A stretch of 64,000 nt of DNA. Source: Erythrobacter dokdonensis DSW-74 (lineage in GTDB: Bacteria > Pseudomonadota > Alphaproteobacteria > Sphingomonadales > Sphingomonadaceae). The notes below the pieces were generated by a model. It saw nothing but the letters and a program-made list of their open reading frames with translations, did not search any database and was not told the origin of the DNA. A program made the translations under genes and the position numbers. The stretch covers positions 372,001-436,000 of the forward strand of contig NZ_LZYB01000001.1 of NCBI RefSeq assembly GCF_001677335.1, given 5' to 3'. Positions 24,860 to 33,706 of the stretch are shown piece by piece; the first letter of the stretch is position 1; each line of letters starts with the position of its first letter.

Positions 24860-24921
24860 CGGCACCGTTTCTGCCCCGGGCACACTGGACAAGCCCTGTC
24901 CGCATCGCCAAATAGCCTGCC

Positions 24922-25173
24922 ATGCAAAGCCAGAACCCGATCATCGCCGACCTTGTCAAAATCGCCAACAGTGCCGCCGGGACAATGGCGGGCATGACCC
25001 GCGAAGCCCGCGAAAGCGCGCGCGAACGGCTGCGCGAGGCCATGGGCGGGATCGATTTCGTCTCCCGCGAGGAGTTCGACACGGTCAAGGCCATGGCCCA
25101 GAAGGCCCGCGAACAGGCCGATGCCCTGGAAGCCAAGGTCGCCGCGCTGGAAGCCAAGCTGTCCAAGAAGTGA
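24922..25173 (+). CDS. ubiK: Ubiquinone biosynthesis accessory factor UbiK-like
   Basis: 83 residues: an amphipathic helix (NPIIADLVKIANSAAGTMAGM), the middle block VSREEFDTVKAMAQKAREQ and a C-terminal coiled coil of Ala/Leu/Lys/Glu heptads (LEAKVAALEAKLSKK). This is the BMFP/YqiC fold. E. coli UbiK forms a complex with UbiJ and helps aerobic ubiquinone synthesis, and the Brucella protein is membrane-fusogenic in vitro. It stands alone between tspO and recO. Confidence 0.88.
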   Translation: MQSQNPIIADLVKIANSAAGTMAGMTREARESARERLREAMGGIDFVSREEFDTVKAMAQKAREQADALEAKVAALEAKLSKK

Positions 25174-25192
25174 AGCGGGGCGCGCGCGGGCG

Positions 25193-25792
25193 ATGAACCT
25201 GCGCTCGTCCGCGATCCTGCTCGCATCGCGCGCTCACGGCGAGACCGGCGCGATTGCGCGGCTGCTGTCCCCCGATAATGGCCTGGTCGCCGCCTATGTC
25301 GCAGGCGGGCGAGGGCGGCAGATGCGGGCGGTGATGGTGCCGGGCAACCGCGTCGCAATGGAACTCGCGGTGCGTTCCGGCACCCAGTTGCCCTTTGCGC
25401 GGCTCGAACTCGAACATTCGCGCGCCGCATTGATGACCGAACCCTTGCCGGCGGCCGCGATCCAGTGGGTCTGCGCGCTTGCTGCCGCGGCTTTGCCCGA
25501 GCGCTATCCCTGCCCTGCGATCTTCGCGGCGCTTGAGGCGCTGCTGGGCGCGATCGCCTTTGCGCCCTCGGCACGCGGCTGGGTGCCGGGCCTTGTCGCC
25601 TACGAGACGATGCTGCTTGCGGAAATGGGCTATGGCGGCGTTCGCAGTGATCCGGGAACGGATTTCGCCGCGCAGATGCAGGCGCTTGGCGCGCTCGAGG
25701 CACCGCTTGCGAACTCGTTGCTTGCAGGGCGCGGACGCGATGTTATGGCCGCGCGGAGACTGCTGACCGAGCGGCTGGCCCGCATGGCGTAA
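25193..25792 (+). CDS. recO: DNA repair protein RecO (short form)
   Basis: 199 residues from the ATG at 25193. The RecO OB-fold is recognisable ([38 protein letters not shown]), followed by helices. RecO loads RecA onto gapped DNA together with RecR. The protein is shorter than the usual roughly 240 residues and has no CxxC zinc-binding cluster, as in many alphaproteobacteria. It is followed after 13 bp by leuB, so the two may be cotranscribed. Confidence 0.9.
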   Translation: MNLRSSAILLASRAHGETGAIARLLSPDNGLVAAYVAGGRGRQMRAVMVPGNRVAMELAVRSGTQLPFARLELEHSRAALMTEPLPAAAIQWVCALAAAALPERYPCPAIFAALEALLGAIAFAPSARGWVPGLVAYETMLLAEMGYGGVRSDPGTDFAAQMQALGALEAPLANSLLAGRGRDVMAARRLLTERLARMA

Positions 25793-25805
25793 GGGGAATT
25801 CACGC

Positions 25806-26864
25806 GTGAAGATTGCCATCCTGCCCGGTGACGGGATCGGCCCGGAAGTCACTGCCGAGGCGGTTGCGGTGCTGGAAAGTCTCGCCCTGCCGGGCCTGAC
25901 CCTGTTCGAGGGGGATGTCGGCGGCATCGCCTACAAGCGCCACGGCGTGCCGTTGCCGGACGAGACGCTCGACATGGCGCGCGCGGCCGATGCGGTGCTG
26001 TTCGGCGCGGTGGGCGATCCCTCCTGCGATACGCTGGAACGCCATCTGCGCCCCGAGCAGGCCATTCTCGGCCTGCGCAAGCATCTCGGCCTTTTCGCCA
26101 ACCTGCGCCCGGCGCGTGTGTTCGCGGGGCTGGAACATCTCTCGCCGCTGCGCGCCGATATAGCGGGCGGGCTGGACATGCTGATCGTGCGCGAACTGAC
26201 GGGCGATGTCTATTTCGGCGCCAAGGGCCGGCGGGTGAGCGAGGCAGGCGAGCACGAGGGGTGGGATGCCATGTCCTATGCCGAACACGAGGTGCGCCGT
26301 ATCGCCCATGTGGCCTTCCGTGCTGCGGCGGCCGGCGGCCATCCGCTGACCAGCGTCGACAAGGCCAATGTGCTGGAAACCAGCCAGCTGTGGCGCGACG
26401 TGGTGATCGAGGTGGCGGCGGAATACCCCGATGTCGAATTGGACCACATGTATGTCGATAATGCTGCGATGCAGGTGGTGAGCCATCCCGACCGCTTCGG
26501 CGTGGTGCTGACCGGCAACCTGTTCGGCGACATTCTCAGCGATCTGGCGAGTGCTGCGGTGGGCTCGATCGGCCTGCTGCCTTCCGCCTCGCTGGGCGAG
26601 CGCGAGACGGCGTTCGGCACTTTCGGACTGTATGAACCGATCCATGGCAGCGCGCCCGATATTGCCGGGCAGGGCAAGGCCAATCCGATGGCGACGATCC
26701 TTTCGGCGGCGATGATGCTGCGCCATTCCTTCGGGATGGATGCCGAGGCCGCGCGGGTCGAGAACGCGGTGGCGGCCACGCTGGCCGACGGTATCCTCGG
26801 CGGCGATCTGGGCGGCAGTCACGGCACGGCGGCAATCGGCGAGGCGGTGCGCGCGCGCCTCTAG
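25806..26864 (+). CDS. leuB: 3-isopropylmalate dehydrogenase
   Basis: 352 residues from a GTG at 25806 with AAGGGGA upstream. Opening [19 protein letters not shown], the substrate arginine region [28 protein letters not shown], the catalytic lysine in [16 protein letters not shown], the metal-binding aspartates ([23 protein letters not shown]) and the NAD loop [14 protein letters not shown] are all present. It oxidises and decarboxylates 3-isopropylmalate in leucine synthesis. leuA/C/D are not in this window. Confidence 0.97.
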   Translation: MKIAILPGDGIGPEVTAEAVAVLESLALPGLTLFEGDVGGIAYKRHGVPLPDETLDMARAADAVLFGAVGDPSCDTLERHLRPEQAILGLRKHLGLFANLRPARVFAGLEHLSPLRADIAGGLDMLIVRELTGDVYFGAKGRRVSEAGEHEGWDAMSYAEHEVRRIAHVAFRAAAAGGHPLTSVDKANVLETSQLWRDVVIEVAAEYPDVELDHMYVDNAAMQVVSHPDRFGVVLTGNLFGDILSDLASAAVGSIGLLPSASLGERETAFGTFGLYEPIHGSAPDIAGQGKANPMATILSAAMMLRHSFGMDAEAARVENAVAATLADGILGGDLGGSHGTAAIGEAVRARL

Positions 26865-26868
26865 AGCG

Positions 26869-27957
26869 ATGCTCGATCTCGCGATCATCCTGCCGACCCT
26901 GAACGAGCGCGGGAATCTTGCTCCGCTGGTGGAGCGGATCGCCGCCGCGATGGGCCCCGAGGGATGGGAAGTCATCATCGTCGATGACGACAGCCGCGAC
27001 GGGACGGCGGACGAGGCGCGTGCGCTCGCGCTTGGCGATAACCGCGTGCGGGTGATCCAGCGGATCGGGCGCCGAGGCCTTGCCAGCGCGGCGATCGAGG
27101 GTTTCTGCGCCACCCCTGCGCCTTTCGTGGCTGTGATGGATGCGGACCACCAGCACGATCCCGCCTTGCTGCCGGGCATGCTGGCGGCGCTCAAGGCGGG
27201 TGAAGCGGAAATCTGCGTTGCCAGCCGCTTCATGCCCGGTGCCAGCACCGACGACTGGGCCGCGCCCGAGCGCGAGCGGCTGTCTGCCTTTGCCAACGGC
27301 CTTGCGCGGCGACTGACGGGCGTGAACCTCAGCGATCCGATGAGCGGCTATTTCATGCTGCCTGCCAGCACTGCCCGCGCGCTTGTGCCGCGCCTGTCGG
27401 GGATCGGGTTCAAGATCCTGCTGGATTTGCTGGCGACGGCGGATGCGCCGATGCGGGTCAAGGAATTTCCCCTGCGCTTTGCCGCTCGCCGGGAAGGTGA
27501 AAGCAAGCTGGACCGTGCCGTGCTGTTCGATTTCCTGGCAGGGCTCTACGACAAGACGTTCGGCCGCCTGATCCCCACCCGTTTCGCCTTGTTCGGCACG
27601 GTCGGCGGGCTGGGCGTGGTTGTGCATTTCGCTGCGCTATCGGCCCTGCTGTTCGTGCTGGGCGAGGGCTTCGCGCTGGCGCAGACGGGCGCCGTGCTGG
27701 TGGCGATGAGTTTCAATTTCTGGCTCAACAACTGGCTGACCTATCGGGATAAAAGGCTGAAAGGCTGGGGTCAGGTGCTGCGCGGGTGGCTGGGGTTCTG
27801 TGCCACCTGCGCCGTCGGGGCCTTCGCCAATGTCGCGGTGGCGACCTTTCTGGAAGGCAAGGGCGTGTTCTGGACACTTGCTGCGCTGGCGGGAATCCTG
27901 GTCGGCTCGGTCTGGAACTACGCCTTGTCGAGCCGCTTTGTCTGGGGGCGGTTTTAG
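26869..27957 (+). CDS. Polyprenyl-phosphate glycosyltransferase with GtrA-like domain
   Basis: 362 residues. A GT2 domain of the DPM1 type (IILPTLNERGNLAPLV, VDDDSRDGT, metal motif MDADHQHDP, RFAARREGESKL near its end) is fused to a GtrA-like domain of four membrane helices (FALFGTVGGLGVVVHF ... NFWLNNWLTYRDKR). It probably transfers mannose or glucose from a nucleotide sugar to polyprenyl phosphate and helps flip the product. The converging gene encodes a PMT-type transferase that would use such a lipid-linked sugar, a plausible functional pair. Confidence 0.88.
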   Translation: MLDLAIILPTLNERGNLAPLVERIAAAMGPEGWEVIIVDDDSRDGTADEARALALGDNRVRVIQRIGRRGLASAAIEGFCATPAPFVAVMDADHQHDPALLPGMLAALKAGEAEICVASRFMPGASTDDWAAPERERLSAFANGLARRLTGVNLSDPMSGYFMLPASTARALVPRLSGIGFKILLDLLATADAPMRVKEFPLRFAARREGESKLDRAVLFDFLAGLYDKTFGRLIPTRFALFGTVGGLGVVVHFAALSALLFVLGEGFALAQTGAVLVAMSFNFWLNNWLTYRDKRLKGWGQVLRGWLGFCATCAVGAFANVAVATFLEGKGVFWTLAALAGILVGSVWNYALSSRFVWGRF

Positions 27958-27961
27958 GGGC

Positions 27962-29296
27962 CTATCGCCACCCTGCCAGCAACGTCCACTTGACGAAGCT
28001 GTCAGCGCTTTCGAGAGGGGCGGCGGCGAGGATCTTGTAGAATAGCGCAAAGATGCCTGCCGATGCCACCAGCGTGCCCCATGCCAGCCATGCGCCCCAG
28101 CCCGTGCGCCGCAAGTCGGACAGCGCCAGCGACAGCGCCGCTAGCAGAAAGAAGCTCGGCACGAAATAGTGGTAGTAGAATTGCACCGGCTTGGGTGCGA
28201 TCAGCCACAGGCCGAGGCTGGCCGCATAGCCGATCACCGCGCCGAGCCGCGCCCAGTCGCCGCGCCATGCTCCGCTTGCAAGGCACCACGCCAGCGCGGG
28301 CAGTCCCAGCAGCATGGTCAGCGGATTGCCGATCAGAAGCACCCCGCGCTGCGCTGCGTCGACGACCTCGTAAAGATACCAGATGCCGCGCGTGTTCAGC
28401 ATCCATTGCGGCCAGGTGCTCTGGTAGGTGTGGGGGGTAATGACCTGCTGCTGGAGGCTGAGGATCTCGCCGTGGAACCCGATCAGGCCCGCCTCTGCCA
28501 GCGGCGAGGGACGCAGGTAGCCGCCCAGCCAGTATCCCGGCGCAAAGGTCAGCGCATAGGTGGCGAGCGGCACGATGCCGAGCCACACGAAAGCCTCGAC
28601 CAGCGTGATCCCGGGCACGGGCATCCCCCGACGCGACAGGAACAGGCGGCGGCGCCCGGCCGAAAGGCGCGCGGCAAAGAAGGCAAGGCCCGGCAGCACG
28701 GCGAGCGGGATCGCGTTCCACTTGGCGCCCATTGCGCAGCCCAGAGCGACCCCCGTCAAGGCGAGGCGCCAGCGACCCGTTTCCGGTTCGCGGATGGCTG
28801 CAGCAAACTGCCACGCCGCAAGCGCGAGAAAGGCCGCCATGAACACATCGAGCATCGCGATGCGCGATTGCACGAAGAGGTGGAAGCCGGTCGCCAGGAG
28901 GAACCCGAAGGCAAGTGTTGCGAAACGGTCGAGGCTGGCATGCCACAGCGCGCGCATGCCGGCGAACAGCGCCAGCGTGCCAGCCAGCAACGGCATGATC
29001 CGCCAGCCGAGCGGATTGTCCCCGGCCAGTCCCATGCCCAGCGCGATCATCACCTTGCCAAGCAGCGGATGCTCGCGGTTGAGATAGGCGCCCTCGCCAT
29101 ATTGCCACAGCGCCAACAATTCGCGCGCGGCGGGGAGGTAATGAACCTCGTCGAAATAGGGGGTCGAAGGGGTCGCCAGCCGCCAGCCTGCCAGCAGTGC
29201 ATAAAGACCCATGAGCGCGATGCACCATAATAGCGGATCACGCGGATGCAGCGGCGGCTGCGCGGCAGCAGAGAGGGACGCTTGCGCCTCGGCCAT
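27962..29296 (-). CDS. PMT-family (dolichyl-phosphate mannose:protein mannosyltransferase-like) glycosyltransferase
   Basis: 444 residues, about ten membrane helices. The first periplasmic loop has the catalytic acid pair in STPYFDEVHYLPAARELL and the NREHPLLGKVMIALGM block of GT-C PMT enzymes. It would move a sugar from polyprenyl phosphate to a protein (O-mannosylation) or to an envelope glycan. It converges on the GT2/GtrA gene with 4 bp between stops. The actual acceptor is unknown. Confidence 0.88.
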   Translation of the reverse strand: MAEAQASLSAAAQPPLHPRDPLLWCIALMGLYALLAGWRLATPSTPYFDEVHYLPAARELLALWQYGEGAYLNREHPLLGKVMIALGMGLAGDNPLGWRIMPLLAGTLALFAGMRALWHASLDRFATLAFGFLLATGFHLFVQSRIAMLDVFMAAFLALAAWQFAAAIREPETGRWRLALTGVALGCAMGAKWNAIPLAVLPGLAFFAARLSAGRRRLFLSRRGMPVPGITLVEAFVWLGIVPLATYALTFAPGYWLGGYLRPSPLAEAGLIGFHGEILSLQQQVITPHTYQSTWPQWMLNTRGIWYLYEVVDAAQRGVLLIGNPLTMLLGLPALAWCLASGAWRGDWARLGAVIGYAASLGLWLIAPKPVQFYYHYFVPSFFLLAALSLALSDLRRTGWGAWLAWGTLVASAGIFALFYKILAAAPLESADSFVKWTLLAGWR

Positions 29297-29340
29297 GGCC
29301 CCTGTCGCTTAGGCAGGGGCAGCGCCAAGAGCAAGCGGGT

Positions 29341-29748
29341 TCAGGAGCTTGCGGCCTTTGCCTTGCTCTCCTGCCAGAACAGCCGCGCGCACATGGCCAG
29401 CAGGCCGATGCTGGCGGTGGCGAGGATGAAAACGGTCCACAATGGCAGGTTCATGCCCTGAGCCCGGGCACGCGGGGCGATGAGGAAGTAGGCGACCGAA
29501 AGCGACAGGAGCAGATCCCACCACACCTGCACGCCCCACAGGTTGCTGGTGTGATTGAGCACCACCGGAAACACGCCCTCGGTCGCGATGGTGATCGCCG
29601 TGAAGGCGGCGAACCCGGCGGCGAGGCTTGCCGCCAGCAACGCGCTGCCGGGCGCATTGGGACGCAACATGATCGAAAGGATCGCCGCCACGGCCCAGAC
29701 GAGGCCTCCGCCTGCAAGCGCGAGGAAGGGGGTCAGTTCGTTTGGCAT
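29341..29748 (-). CDS. Small membrane protein, unknown, TetR-linked
   Basis: 135 residues with four hydrophobic helices (LALAGGGLVWAVAAILSIML, LLAASLAAGFAAFTAIT, VWWDLLLSLSVAYFLI, LPLWTVFILATASIGLLAMCA). The middle part LNHTSNLWGVQVWWDLLLS is conserved-looking. It resembles small integral proteins of unassigned function. It is divergent from a TetR regulator across a 78-bp region with two operators, so it is probably the repressor's main target. Confidence 0.78.
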   Translation of the reverse strand: MPNELTPFLALAGGGLVWAVAAILSIMLRPNAPGSALLAASLAAGFAAFTAITIATEGVFPVVLNHTSNLWGVQVWWDLLLSLSVAYFLIAPRARAQGMNLPLWTVFILATASIGLLAMCARLFWQESKAKAASS

Positions 29749-29769
29749 AGGGGCGAATCTCCATCTTTA

Positions 29770-29785
29770 TGTAGCAAGTGCTACG
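29770..29785. promoter_or_regulatory. TetR-type operator, left copy
   Basis: TGTAGCA-AG-TGCTACG, a 7-bp inverted repeat with a 2-bp centre and one mismatch at the last base. Its centre is 32 bp (about three helical turns) from the right copy, so two dimers would bind the same DNA face. Confidence 0.75.
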
Positions 29786-29801
29786 TCCGCTTGTAGCTTG
29801 C

Positions 29802-29817
29802 TGTAGCACTTGCTACA
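29802..29817. promoter_or_regulatory. TetR-type operator, right copy
   Basis: TGTAGCA-CT-TGCTACA, a perfect 7-bp inverted repeat 9 bp before the TetR start codon. Additional half-site-like GTAGC sequences lie between the two copies. Confidence 0.8.
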
Positions 29818-29826
29818 ACCCCCGCC

Positions 29827-30387
29827 ATGCCCGCCTCAGTCAAAAATTCGCCGATGTCCAAGGAGAGCCTGCTGCCACCGCTGGCCGCGCACGTCCTGAC
29901 CCATGGTCTCGGACAGGCAAGCCTGCGCCCTTTGGCAAGGGCTGCGGGGACGAGCGACAGGATGCTGCTCTACCATTTCGGCAGCAAGGAGACGCTGATC
30001 GCCGAACTGCTCGGCTTTGTCGCGCGCACCTATTCGCAAGCGCTCGATGCCGCGCTCGGCAGCGAGAGGGCGGCGACCCGGGGGCAGGCGCTCGCCCGCA
30101 TCCTCACCCATGCCCGCAGCCCCCAGATGCAGCCCTTCATGGCCCTCTGGTGGGAAATCGTCGCCGGTGCCGCGCGCGGCCTTACCGGCTTTGCTCCGGC
30201 AGCCCATGCGATCACGGCCGAACTGCTCGGCTGGCTCGAAGGGCAGATGCCCGCAGACGACCCCGACCCCAAGGGCGGCGCTCGCTATCTGCTGACCCTG
30301 ATCGAAGGCACGCTGATGCTCGCCGCCGTGGGTCACGAGGATACCGCGCGCGACGGCCTGCTTGCGAGCGGCCTCGCGCCCGCCTAA
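29827..30387 (+). CDS. TetR-family transcriptional repressor
   Basis: 186 residues. The N-terminal helix-turn-helix reads LRPLARAAGTSDRMLLYHFGSKETLIAELLGF, typical of TetR; the remaining helices form a ligand-binding and dimerisation domain. The start could also be the in-frame ATG ten codons later (MSKESLLPP). Two 16-bp operators in the gap to the divergent membrane-protein gene indicate autoregulation and control of that gene. The inducer is unknown. Confidence 0.9.
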   Translation: MPASVKNSPMSKESLLPPLAAHVLTHGLGQASLRPLARAAGTSDRMLLYHFGSKETLIAELLGFVARTYSQALDAALGSERAATRGQALARILTHARSPQMQPFMALWWEIVAGAARGLTGFAPAAHAITAELLGWLEGQMPADDPDPKGGARYLLTLIEGTLMLAAVGHEDTARDGLLASGLAPA

Positions 30388-30398
30388 GCACTCGCGCC

Positions 30399-31616
30399 AT
30401 GAAGAAGACCACCGGAATGGACCGCGCCGCCACGAGGAACTGGCGCCCCGCAACCCGCGCGCTGCGCGGCGGCACCTGGCGCTCCGAACATGGCGAGACC
30501 AGCGAGGCGCTGTTCCTCACCTCGGGCTACACCTATGACGATGCCCAGACGGTGGCCGACCGGTTCGCGGGCGAGGCCGAGGGCATGACCTATTCGCGCC
30601 TCCAGAACCCGACCGTCGCGATGCTCGAAGAACGCATCGCGCTTATGGAAGGGGCCGAAGCCTGCCGCACTCAGGCAAGCGGCATGGCAGCGATGACCGC
30701 GGCCCTGCTGTGCCAGCTTTCCGCCGGCGATCACGTGGTCGCCGCGCGCGCCGCCTTCGGGAGCTGCCGCTGGCTGGTCGATCAGTTGCTGCCCCGCTTC
30801 GGGATCGAAACCACGGTGATCGACAGCGCCGACAACGCCGCATGGGAGGCCGCGATCCGGCCCGAAACGAAGGTGTTCTTCTTCGAGACCCCGGCCAACC
30901 CCACGCTCGATATTGTCGATCTGGCTTACGTCTGCGCTCTGGCCCGCGCACACGGCATCACGACGGTGGTCGACAATGCCTTTGCCTCGCCGGTCTTGCA
31001 GCGCCCGATGGAGTTTGGCGCGGACGTGGTGGCTTACAGCGCGACCAAGCTGATGGACGGGCAGGGCCGCGTGCTGGCCGGCGCGATCTGCGCGAGCAAG
31101 CAGTGGATCGACGAGGTGTTGATGCCGTTCCAGCGCAACACCGGACCGACGCTCTCGGCCTTCAACGCCTGGGTCGTAATGAAGGGGCTGGAGACGCTGC
31201 CGCTGCGCGCCTTCAAGCAAAGCGAGAATGCGGTCGCGCTCGGCCGTTTCCTCGAACCGCGCATCGTCGCGGTAGGCGGTCACCTGCGTCATCCGGGGCT
31301 GCCCAGCCACCCGCGCCACGATCTGGCGCTGAAGCAGATGGATGCAACGGGTCCGATCTTCGCGCTCGACGTCGGCAGCCGCGCGCGCGCCTTCGCCATT
31401 CTCGACGCGCTCGGGCTGATCGACATTTCCAACAATATTGGCGATGCGCGCAGCCTGATGTGCCACCCGGCCTCGACCACCCACGCCAACATGGGCGACG
31501 AGGCGCGCGCGGCGATGGGCGTGACCGAAGGCCTGCTGCGGATCAACGTGGGCCTTGAGGACATTGCCGACCTCACCGAAGACATGGACCGCGCGCTGGC
31601 CGCGGCAGGGATATAG
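30399..31616 (+). CDS. metZ: O-succinylhomoserine sulfhydrylase
   Basis: 405 residues of the Cys/Met-metabolism PLP family. LTSGYTYDDAQTVADRFAGE and YSRLQNPT shape the active site, ETPANPTLDIVDL and VVDNAFASPVLQ bind the cofactor, and the Schiff-base lysine is in YSATKLMDGQGR (Lys217). MetZ makes homocysteine from O-succinylhomoserine and sulfide, the direct sulfhydrylation route of many alphaproteobacteria. The 11-bp gap from the TetR gene leaves no room for a riboswitch or separate promoter. A second ATG lies six codons downstream. Confidence 0.93.
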   Translation: MKKTTGMDRAATRNWRPATRALRGGTWRSEHGETSEALFLTSGYTYDDAQTVADRFAGEAEGMTYSRLQNPTVAMLEERIALMEGAEACRTQASGMAAMTAALLCQLSAGDHVVAARAAFGSCRWLVDQLLPRFGIETTVIDSADNAAWEAAIRPETKVFFFETPANPTLDIVDLAYVCALARAHGITTVVDNAFASPVLQRPMEFGADVVAYSATKLMDGQGRVLAGAICASKQWIDEVLMPFQRNTGPTLSAFNAWVVMKGLETLPLRAFKQSENAVALGRFLEPRIVAVGGHLRHPGLPSHPRHDLALKQMDATGPIFALDVGSRARAFAILDALGLIDISNNIGDARSLMCHPASTTHANMGDEARAAMGVTEGLLRINVGLEDIADLTEDMDRALAAAGI

Positions 31617-31625
31617 GGGGAAGCC

Positions 31626-32231
31626 ATGAGCAAGCGCGTTGAACTCGTGTTCGATTTCGTCTCGCCCAATGCCTATCTGGTGTGGTGGCCGCTCAGGGAA
31701 ATCGCCGCGCGCCACGGCGCTGAACTGGCGGTGATTCCGGTGTTCCTTGCCGGGATGCACCGCCTCACCGGCAATGCTCCGCCGATGATCCGCGATGCCG
31801 AGGTGAAGGGCAAGAACGCCTATGCCCAGCTGGAGATGGACCGTTTCATCGCGAAGCACGGGTTGACGAAATACCGGCTTCACCCGCAATTTCCGTTCAA
31901 CTCCATCACCTTGCAGCGGATGCTTGCAGCAGCCTGCGATGACGGGCGCGGGGTCGATTTCGTCGAGGCACTGCTGGCGCCGATCTGGGAGGAAGGGCTG
32001 GACGTGTTCGATCCGCAAGCGATCGGCGCGGCGGTGAGCGCGGCGGGCCTCGATGCTGCAGACCTGTTTGCCCGCGCGCAGAGCGACGAAGTCAAACAGG
32101 CGCTCGCCGCCAACACCGACGCCGTGGTGGAGCGCGGCGCCTTCGGCATCCCGACGATGTGGGTCGGGGGAGAAATGTTCTTCGGAAAGGAACGGCTGGG
32201 GCAGGTCGAGGAAGAACTCGCCAAGGGGTGA
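31626..32231 (+). CDS. 2-hydroxychromene-2-carboxylate isomerase-like (DsbA/kappa-GST fold)
   Basis: 201 residues. FDFVSPNAYLVWWPL has the catalytic serine that replaces the CxxC of DsbA, and GIPTMWVGGEMFFGKERL is the conserved cis-Pro region. The family includes the glutathione-dependent isomerase of naphthalene degradation (NahD) and general kappa-class GSTs. No aromatic-degradation genes adjoin, so a generic GST role is as likely. It follows metZ after 9 bp, possibly in the same transcript. Confidence 0.88.
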   Translation: MSKRVELVFDFVSPNAYLVWWPLREIAARHGAELAVIPVFLAGMHRLTGNAPPMIRDAEVKGKNAYAQLEMDRFIAKHGLTKYRLHPQFPFNSITLQRMLAAACDDGRGVDFVEALLAPIWEEGLDVFDPQAIGAAVSAAGLDAADLFARAQSDEVKQALAANTDAVVERGAFGIPTMWVGGEMFFGKERLGQVEEELAKG

Positions 32232-32303
32232 GAGCAGATTCCGGGTTTGCACAAACTCGGTGCTGATGGCTGAAACTGGATGGGGAGCAGCAACGCTCTC
32301 GCC

Positions 32304-33566
32304 TCAGCCTCCTTCGAGTATCCGTGCCTTCATCGCCTCGAACTCTTCCTCGCTCAGAACCCCGCTCTCGCGCAGCTCTCCCAGCTTCTTGAGTTGATCG
32401 AGTGTCGTTGCCGTGTCGGTTCCGACAGATGCCGCGACATTGGCGTCGCTCGGAGTTCGGCGCTCCTCCGGCGTGGCGATTTCTTGCGGCTGAGCCTTGC
32501 CCACGACCGTGGTGATAACCTCGCCCCCGCGCATGTATTCGACCGCATACTCCTTGATGCCGAAAGCCTTGTGCGTGGCAACATAGAACGAGCCGCGCGA
32601 GGCAACCGGCAACCCGGCAATGGTCAGGATCACATCGCCCTTTGCCAGTCCGGCCAGAGCGCCGGGTCCGTCCGGCAGCACCTGTTGCACCTGAAGCCCG
32701 CGCCGCGGTGCGGTCACCGGAGCGAGGTCAAGCCCGAGGTCCGCCCGGTTGGTCGCCAGCGGCAGCGGACCATTGCCTTGGGCAGCGCCGTTTGTATCGT
32801 TCTCGTCCGCCGCATTCGCGCCCGCGCCGAGGAAACCGAGCGCCGCACCGGTGGTCCCGCCGAGCGCCGCGCCTGCCACGCCGCCCAGCAAGGACCGGAA
32901 CAGGCCGCCGCCACCGCCGCCGCCGCTTCCTGTGATCCTGTCGATCACATAGCGGTAATTGGCCTTGTTGCGCGCCGCATCGAGAATGTGGCCAAAGCCC
33001 GCATCCTGAAACGCCCGGATCGCGTCCTCCTTCTCCGTATCCAGCGCCTGATAGGCCGCAAGCAGGAGGTGTTCCTCGCGGGTCAGGATGGCGGCGTCCT
33101 TATCGTGCTGAACGGCATGCACGCCGTTCTCGAGCAGATATCGCACCCGATCATAGGAATCCCAGTAGATCGCCTGGCTCAAAAGCGAGGCTTGCCACGT
33201 CTGTCCGAACTCCACCTCTTCGAACATGGCCATGGCGTCAGGCGTCAAAACCAGGGCTAGTGCTTCCATCTTGCCCTTCTCGAAGGCACAACGGATCGCC
33301 TGAGTATGAGCGGAATAGCGGCCCTGTTCGAGGTTCTCGAGCACAAGCCCTGCATCGAGAAGCGCCTGCAGGAGATCGGCGCGGCCGTTGCAGCCCATCT
33401 TCCGGAATTCGCCCTTGTTGTCATCGACATAGGAATTGGCATCGCCGCCATACTTGTTCTGGATAATGGCAGCGAGTTCCGCTGGGTCCTTCGGCATGGC
33501 CTGCACAGGGGTCGCGAGCATGAGCAATACAGGCGCGAGCCCGATGAGTGTCTTCGAGTACCGCAT
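32304..33566 (-). CDS. Exported multidomain protein: ankyrin-like, PDZ, SHOCT
   Basis: 420 residues from the ATG at 33566 with signal peptide RYSKTLIGLAPVLLMLATPVQA. After it come helical repeats resembling ankyrin units (LLQALLDAGLVLENLEQGRY, YDRVRYLLENGVHAVQHD), a Gly-rich hydrophobic segment (LLGGVAGAALGGTTGAALGF), a PDZ domain (LQVQQVLPDGPGALAGLAKGDVI, written as its core) and a C-terminal SHOCT motif (LKKLGELRESGVLSEEEFE). SHOCT tails mediate oligomerisation. This order is unusual, and the function is unknown beyond likely protein binding in the periplasm or inner membrane. Confidence 0.8.
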   Translation of the reverse strand: MRYSKTLIGLAPVLLMLATPVQAMPKDPAELAAIIQNKYGGDANSYVDDNKGEFRKMGCNGRADLLQALLDAGLVLENLEQGRYSAHTQAIRCAFEKGKMEALALVLTPDAMAMFEEVEFGQTWQASLLSQAIYWDSYDRVRYLLENGVHAVQHDKDAAILTREEHLLLAAYQALDTEKEDAIRAFQDAGFGHILDAARNKANYRYVIDRITGSGGGGGGGLFRSLLGGVAGAALGGTTGAALGFLGAGANAADENDTNGAAQGNGPLPLATNRADLGLDLAPVTAPRRGLQVQQVLPDGPGALAGLAKGDVILTIAGLPVASRGSFYVATHKAFGIKEYAVEYMRGGEVITTVVGKAQPQEIATPEERRTPSDANVAASVGTDTATTLDQLKKLGELRESGVLSEEEFEAMKARILEGG

Positions 33567-33706
33567 CCTGTCATGGTGCAGGAATTGGCCCCTTGGTGCA
33601 ACCGACGCGCGCCCTAGTGTCTCTTGCGGGGTCGTTTGCTGAAGGACTGCAATTGGGCGGCGCGCTGCGGAAGCGGGTTTTGTTCCGCATCGCCAGCGAT
33701 GGCCTC

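Noticed and set aside
30388..30398. SAM riboswitch before metZ, common in alphaproteobacteria
   Set aside because: Only 11 bases separate the preceding stop from the metZ start, leaving no room for one.
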